NCBI RefSeq assembly: GCF_001654835.1
Contig: NZ_LXEP01000005.1
Location: 19,471-83,470 of the forward strand
Origin: Buttiauxella gaviniae ATCC 51604
Lineage (GTDB): Bacteria > Pseudomonadota > Gammaproteobacteria > Enterobacterales > Enterobacteriaceae
DNA length: 64,000 bases
Direction: 5' to 3'
The position numbers and the translations under genes were made by a program. Shown here one piece after another: positions 60,277-64,000 of the stretch (the first letter of the stretch is position 1; each line of letters begins with the position of its first letter). The notes beneath the pieces are model-generated. The model did no database searches. It saw only the letters and a list, made by a program, of their open reading frames with translations, and was not told the origin of the DNA.

Positions 60277-60777
60277 GATTCCGTGCGCTTTCTTTGTAAA
60301 ATTATTTCAATCGGCAAGTATGTATACTGATATTATTTGAGCAAAGCATACGTAATCTACCAAATTATTCATGAGTAAGTAGCATTAAAAAAACGATCCT
60401 AAAAAAGTCACGAAAAACAGATATTATTTATTACTTTCAATTACTTAGCATGAATACATAGTTTACCTTAGATCCTACAGACTGAAATCCACTGAAATTC
60501 ATTACATTCTGTGCAATGGCCATTTCTCACGGAATCCCCAGCACTGGCGCGGTCTGCGGGGGTCAATTGCACAAATCCCCAACTGAAAAAACTTTATGAC
60601 GCAAAGAGCGCAGGCGGGTGCGGTGTAGCGCGGTTTCCGTGATGCGATTCGTTCCGTGGGTGGCTGCGGCTGCGTTTCTGCGGGCCGCTGCTGTGACGAT
60701 CCTTTCGTGTCTATGCGTTGACATGGTGGCGCTTTTGCGTGGCCTGTGGTGCGTTCTGGGGGCTGTATTTGAGGTAT
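60277..60777. other. Gene-poor stretch inside the mobile region
   Basis: The first 200 bp are very AT-rich with no feature I can support. From about 60520 the sequence turns GC-rich and phage-like. On the minus strand a 53-codon frame (60563-60724) lies there, listed separately. The stretch could also contain a decayed gene, since compositional change at 60500 marks a joint between two imported segments. Confidence 0.5.
60563..60724 (-). CDS. Possible small Ala/Arg-rich phage protein (53 aa)
   Basis: From ATG 60724 the frame reads MSTHRHERIVTAAARRNAAA, then ATHGTNRITETALHRTRLRS and ends FSVGDLCN. The composition is basic and low-complexity. It lies downstream of the tail-module terminator on the same strand, so it would need its own promoter. 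No family recognised; it may be a non-coding GC-rich remnant. Confidence 0.3.
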   Translation of the reverse strand: MSTHRHERIVTAAARRNAAAATHGTNRITETALHRTRLRSLRHKVFSVGDLCN

Positions 60778-60801
60778 AAAAAAGCCCGCGCGCGGCGGGC
60801 T
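60778..60801 (-). terminator. Terminator of the phage tail module
   Basis: On the minus strand AGCCCGC-CGCGC-GCGGGCT is followed by T residues, a perfect 7-bp GC-rich stem. It starts 20 bp after the stop of the spike gene and marks the end of the leftward tail operon. Confidence 0.88.
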
Positions 60802-60820
60802 ATCTCATGGTGCTGGCAGG

Positions 60821-62518
60821 TCAGGCAATGAAGCCTTTGTATTTATTCTTTGTTGCTGTTGCAGCCGTGGCCGCTGTCGTAAAGTCGGCGGCATTCGTCG
60901 GTGCGCCAGTGTTCTGATGCGTATGCGCAGCACAGAGCGTGGCTACCTGCTGCATCAGGTCGATAGTTTCCAGCATCATCTGCAGGGTGTTCACTGATTC
61001 ACTGCCTATATGAACCGTTGGCCCCATCACCTGCTGCCCGCCGGCGGCAACACTCTTACGCAATCCCGCTATCTTCTCAGTCAGCGCCGCACATTCTGTG
61101 GTGATACTGCCGGTGACTTTAGTTGACTGATTGCCACCGACTTCTGTCGTGGCGTCCTGCGCCACATGCGCGACGTAGTTTGCCTGGGTGCCGATAGCGT
61201 AATCACCGGTGCTGACCTGTTGAATCGCACCGGCCATTAGCCTAGCGGGCCCCATCACTTTGGTTGTATCACCGGCGTGGATAATCGTATCACGCTGCGT
61301 GATTGTGCGGCTTTCCGTGTCGGCCTTAACCTCACGGTGCATAGATGATTCCGCAATCGTCTGGTCAGTTGTGCGCTGCATATGCCCCTCAACGGTGACG
61401 CGCGTTGCCACGCCTTCACGTTGCTGTTGCAGCTGCTCGCCGGGTTTCACATTCGGCAGGCTGTTGCCGTCAGGTAGCGTCTGGCGAATAAAGGGTTTAT
61501 CTGGCCGGCCATCCATGAACGCCACTTCAACCAGCGTTCCGACCGGCGGGAACTGGAACATGCCGCTGTCATGGCCAGCCATTGGCACCGGCACCTGGAC
61601 CGCTTTATAAACCGGTGTATCTGTTACCGGGTTGCCGTCCGCGTCCTGCAGCTGCAGATCCACGGCATAGCGTGGCCGAAACTCGTTAGCAATGTTACCG
61701 CTGCTCACTGGCTCAGAATGCGCAATCACCCGCGCAACACGGGGAACATGCAGCCCGCCAGCAATCTCCGGACACACGGCCTCCAGTTGCCGGCGTATCA
61801 GAGGTTTGGTTAACGGGTTGCCAGCGGCATCAAGCGGCGTCCATGTCAGCATCATGTCATCGTTCATCAGCCCGACTTTCGTTACCCGCTGGCCATTGAC
61901 CATTGCCCCCGGTCGCAGTGTCGGCACCATCGGGATTGTCATCGTATCGCCGGCGGCTGATGCCTGGCTGAACTCATGCGGAATATCGACCTGCTTATTT
62001 GCCAGTAAGCTGTGCGCATAGCTGCCGGTGAACATGTCACCATCAGGCAGCTGATACCAGACATAATCAGGAATGCTGAAGGATTTCCCCAGTATGGCCA
62101 ACAGCTGCCAGCCAGTCCCGGCGTGGGTGAAATGGGCTATTGGTCTGTCGGTGTAGTCGGCGTTAGCAGGAAGCGTAAACGCCAAACCAGTATGGTTTCC
62201 CAGCCATTCGGTAACGATGCGTAAAGTCGGGTGCTGGAATGAGCAGGGAATTGGCTTATCAAGCTTACCCGCCAGCTCCCGTACAAACAGTTTTGCGCTG
62301 CCGTTCTCTGCCGGCTGCGACCGCTCAACATACCCGGTAAACCAGCGATACATCATATCCGGGTATCCAATATCAAGGCGCACCAGTTTGCCGGTGTAAT
62401 CATCACTGGTCACGGCGGTAATAAAACCCCGACCGCCTGATGACATTTCCATTACCAGATTGACATCAGACAGGGGAATTTCGTCACCAGAAAGATAAAG
62501 ACGTTTAATCGGGCGCAT
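60821..62518 (-). CDS. VgrG-like phage baseplate hub/spike protein
   Basis: A 565-residue protein combining parts that are separate in many phages. Residues about 1-300 resemble the gp27/gpD hub (LYLSGDEIPLSDVNLVMEMS, YRWFTGYVERSQPAENG). An OB-fold follows near 320-370 (GMFQFPPVGTLVEVAFMDGR then PDKPFIRQTLPDGNSLPNV). A repetitive beta-helical spike rich in T, Q, S and V (about 385-500) leads to a tip with CAAHTHQNTGAP. The His-x-His in the tip recalls metal-binding phage spike tips such as P2 gpV. It would puncture the host envelope at the end of a contractile tail. Its ATG overlaps the preceding stop (TAATG). Confidence 0.82.
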   Translation of the reverse strand: MRPIKRLYLSGDEIPLSDVNLVMEMSSGGRGFITAVTSDDYTGKLVRLDIGYPDMMYRWFTGYVERSQPAENGSAKLFVRELAGKLDKPIPCSFQHPTLRIVTEWLGNHTGLAFTLPANADYTDRPIAHFTHAGTGWQLLAILGKSFSIPDYVWYQLPDGDMFTGSYAHSLLANKQVDIPHEFSQASAAGDTMTIPMVPTLRPGAMVNGQRVTKVGLMNDDMMLTWTPLDAAGNPLTKPLIRRQLEAVCPEIAGGLHVPRVARVIAHSEPVSSGNIANEFRPRYAVDLQLQDADGNPVTDTPVYKAVQVPVPMAGHDSGMFQFPPVGTLVEVAFMDGRPDKPFIRQTLPDGNSLPNVKPGEQLQQQREGVATRVTVEGHMQRTTDQTIAESSMHREVKADTESRTITQRDTIIHAGDTTKVMGPARLMAGAIQQVSTGDYAIGTQANYVAHVAQDATTEVGGNQSTKVTGSITTECAALTEKIAGLRKSVAAGGQQVMGPTVHIGSESVNTLQMMLETIDLMQQVATLCAAHTHQNTGAPTNAADFTTAATAATATKNKYKGFIA

Positions 62519-63075
62519 TAATCCACCACCTTTCCAAGCGCATTATTGACGGGGTTCAATACCTTGCTTTCAAACCACGTTAGCTTCTGATCGCTTTCTT
62601 TCGCGTCGCTGCTGCTTGCGTCACCGGTGCGAGCTGATTGTTTTGCCGCTGCAGTTCCATTTCGGGAATCGTTTCGCGCCTGGCGTTTCTCCGGAACACT
62701 GTGTTTTTCACGCAGCGTAAACTGGACACCCCAGGCCATTTTCCCATCCTGTTCCTGCGCCTCCAGCTTGCCCGCAAAATTGACCTGGCGAATGCCTACC
62801 GTATTAGCGGTCAGGTTGGCCACACGGTAAAGCGCCAGAGCGCCGCCGGATGTGGTTGCACTGGCCAGCGCAAAAAGACGCTTCAGCGTCTTTTCTTCAG
62901 AGAAAGGGATCACCCCGCTTACCTGCAGCTCTTTGGCTTTAATACCCTGCTCTGCGCGAGTGGTGCTCGATGTCTGCCCGGACTGGTCTTTATCCTGATA
63001 CTGCATCCCGAGCGTGACGCGCAGATTTTTCATGATGATGGCCTCGCCATCGAGAGCCAGAATGATGTTAGCCAA
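62518..63075 (-). CDS. Phage baseplate complex protein
   Basis: A 185-residue protein starting MANIILALDGEAIIMKNLRV. The first 140 residues (QYQDKDQSGQTSSTTRAEQG, KAKELQVSGVIPFSEEKTLK, WGVQFTLREKHSVPEKR) match a family annotated in other prophages as baseplate complex protein, known to me only by resemblance. The C-terminal part is low-complexity and polar. It lies between a 250-codon frame of unknown function (8-bp overlap) and the spike gene, so it probably links hub and tail tube. Confidence 0.65.
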   Translation of the reverse strand: MANIILALDGEAIIMKNLRVTLGMQYQDKDQSGQTSSTTRAEQGIKAKELQVSGVIPFSEEKTLKRLFALASATTSGGALALYRVANLTANTVGIRQVNFAGKLEAQEQDGKMAWGVQFTLREKHSVPEKRQARNDSRNGTAAAKQSARTGDASSSDAKESDQKLTWFESKVLNPVNNALGKVVD

Positions 63076-63778
63076 TCATTGCCTCCAGTGCGCTCAAATC
63101 ACTTCCTGTGAAAAGAATGGCTGCAGTGTGTACCGCATCCGGATGCGGCAGGTTTTTTACCAGTTCCACCGCTGTTGTCAGCGCCGGCCCCTTCATATTG
63201 AAAAACCACGCTTTCGCCGTTTTCCCCTGCAATTCAGTCATTGCGCTTGCGATGTCTGCCAGTGCTGCAGTGCGCTCATGAAGAAAACCCGCCAACCCGG
63301 TGGTTATCGAACTCACACTGGCAGCTGCTGCCGCTTCAAGTTTTGCCGCCTCAATACGCGCAGAGTTCAATGCCTGCCGTGTCGTTTCTGTCGCTACAGT
63401 AATCGGGTCAGGTAAGGCAGAAAGCACATCCGGCAGCTGCATTTTCACCTGCTCCAGCTCACCAAATGACTGTGCCAGCCGGCGCACCTGCTTCAGCTCC
63501 GGCATGGGCAAGACAGACGAGACAGCATCAAGAGATGAGAGCAGTTCACTGTGCGTATTTTCGCAAATCATCATGATGATATTGTGTGTACCCGCACCAT
63601 TTTCCAGCATTTTTTTACCGAGATAACTGATGGCGTTCAGCGGGCTAATATAGCCTCCAGATTTGGTATGCTGCCCCAACTCTGGCACCCATGGATGCGC
63701 ACAAACAACAGAGCACTTTAGTTGGTTAATTTGTGCAGGTATTTTTAATTCAGATTGTTTCCACATATCACTATCCAT
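63068..63778 (-). CDS. Phage tail-module protein of unknown function
   Basis: From ATG 63778 the frame encodes 236 residues (MDSDMWKQSELKIPAQINQL). A GTG at 63820 would give 250 residues but would overlap the tail-fibre assembly gene; neither start has a good ribosome site, and an ATG at 63766 is also possible. The N-terminal part has CSVVCAHPWVPELGQHTKSG. The middle and C-terminal parts are alanine-rich helices likely to form coiled coils (RIEAAKLEAAAAASVSSITT). No family recognised. Its position just before the baseplate protein suggests a structural or assembly role. Confidence 0.65.
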   Translation of the reverse strand: MDSDMWKQSELKIPAQINQLKCSVVCAHPWVPELGQHTKSGGYISPLNAISYLGKKMLENGAGTHNIIMMICENTHSELLSSLDAVSSVLPMPELKQVRRLAQSFGELEQVKMQLPDVLSALPDPITVATETTRQALNSARIEAAKLEAAAAASVSSITTGLAGFLHERTAALADIASAMTELQGKTAKAWFFNMKGPALTTAVELVKNLPHPDAVHTAAILFTGSDLSALEAMIG

Positions 63779-63798
63779 AGCGAATATTTTAAAAGTTA

Positions 63799-64000
63799 CT
63801 ATGCCGGCTGCGAGGGCCACTCAGGTTTAAATGCATCAACTCGCATCAATAACACACGATATTTTTTCCATTCAGAGAGTGAGAGCAATTCTTCATTCGT
63901 CGCAATCCCGGCATCGACTGCATCCTGACGCCATTCAATTTCTGTATCTGCCCGAGCCTTCAACAGCGCTCTATTATTTCTAACCTGTTGTGCCAGCTCA
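63799..64000 (-). CDS. Tail-fibre assembly protein (Tfa family), C-terminal part
   Basis: The frame is open from the right edge and ends at a TAG at 63799-63801. The visible 66 residues include [20 protein letters not shown], then [20 protein letters not shown] and [12 protein letters not shown]. This is the highly typical C-terminus of Caudovirales tail-fibre assembly chaperones. It helps fold or attach the tail fibre, whose gene should lie just beyond the window. It shows that the mobile region is a tailed prophage or a remnant of one. Confidence 0.88.
   Translation of the reverse strand, partial: ELAQQVRNNRALLKARADTEIEWRQDAVDAGIATNEELLSLSEWKKYRVLLMRVDAFKPEWPSQPA

Noticed and set aside
60821..62518. 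A type VI secretion VgrG
   Set aside because: The neighbours are phage tail-fibre assembly and baseplate genes, with no tssA-M genes in view, so a phage tail spike is the better explanation.

Overview
The window is a chromosomal segment of a member of the Enterobacteriaceae. Gene content and order follow the E. coli/Salmonella region that runs from the O-antigen cluster through galF, colanic acid (wca), yegH, asmA-dcd-udk, dgcE, alkA, yegD, mdtABCD-baeSR and trhP (yegQ) to cyaR. The proteins are clearly diverged from E. coli, four ERIC elements are present, and the E. coli genes yegI-L are missing between yegD and mdtA. This points to another genus of the family; I cannot name it from the sequence alone.

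Region 1 (1-10742, all minus strand) is the proximal part of an O-antigen cluster. galF is followed by its terminator, an intergenic region with an RfaH-type JUMPstart/ops element and an unexplained 16-bp inverted repeat, then rfbBDAC for dTDP-L-rhamnose. Strongly AT-rich acquired genes come next: a sugar transaminase, a hexapeptide acyltransferase, two GT2 glycosyltransferases, a Wzx-type flippase and a GT4 glycosyltransferase cut by the window edge. The transaminase/acyltransferase pair beside RmlA/RmlB suggests an N-acylated dTDP-amino-deoxyhexose (probably a Qui4NAc type) in addition to rhamnose. No polymerase (wzy) is in the window.

Region 2 (10919-34132, minus strand) is a complete 20-gene colanic acid operon, wza-wzb-wzc-wcaABCDEF-gmd-fcl-gmm-wcaI-cpsB-cpsG-wcaJ-wzxC-wcaKLM. 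It has a long leader carrying an RcsAB box and a second ops sequence. Together these genes supply GDP-mannose and GDP-fucose, start and build the repeat unit on undecaprenyl phosphate, decorate it with acetyl and pyruvyl groups, flip it, polymerise it and export it.

Region 3 (34394-58873) is core genome. It holds yegH; asmA, dcd and udk; the multidomain diguanylate cyclase dgcE; alkA; yegD; an orphan HigA-like antitoxin next to a truncated toxin remnant; the mdtABCD-baeSR efflux and envelope-stress operon; and trhP. ERIC copies sit between cpsB and cpsG, between mdtC and mdtD (where the repeat carries the mdtD ribosome-binding site) and, as a tandem pair, between baeR and trhP.

Region 4 (58874-64000) begins with the sRNA gene cyaR, which has a recognisable CRP-dependent promoter and whose terminator corresponds to the classic P2 attachment site. 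Beyond it the sequence becomes mobile: a possible operator, a 53-residue Cro-like HTH protein, a very small ORF and an AT-rich DUF2971 gene. A gene-poor stretch follows, then a minus-strand phage tail module (tail-fibre assembly protein, an unknown protein, a baseplate protein and a VgrG-like hub/spike) that runs off the right edge. The HTH/DUF2971 cargo is the best candidate here for an undescribed accessory system.
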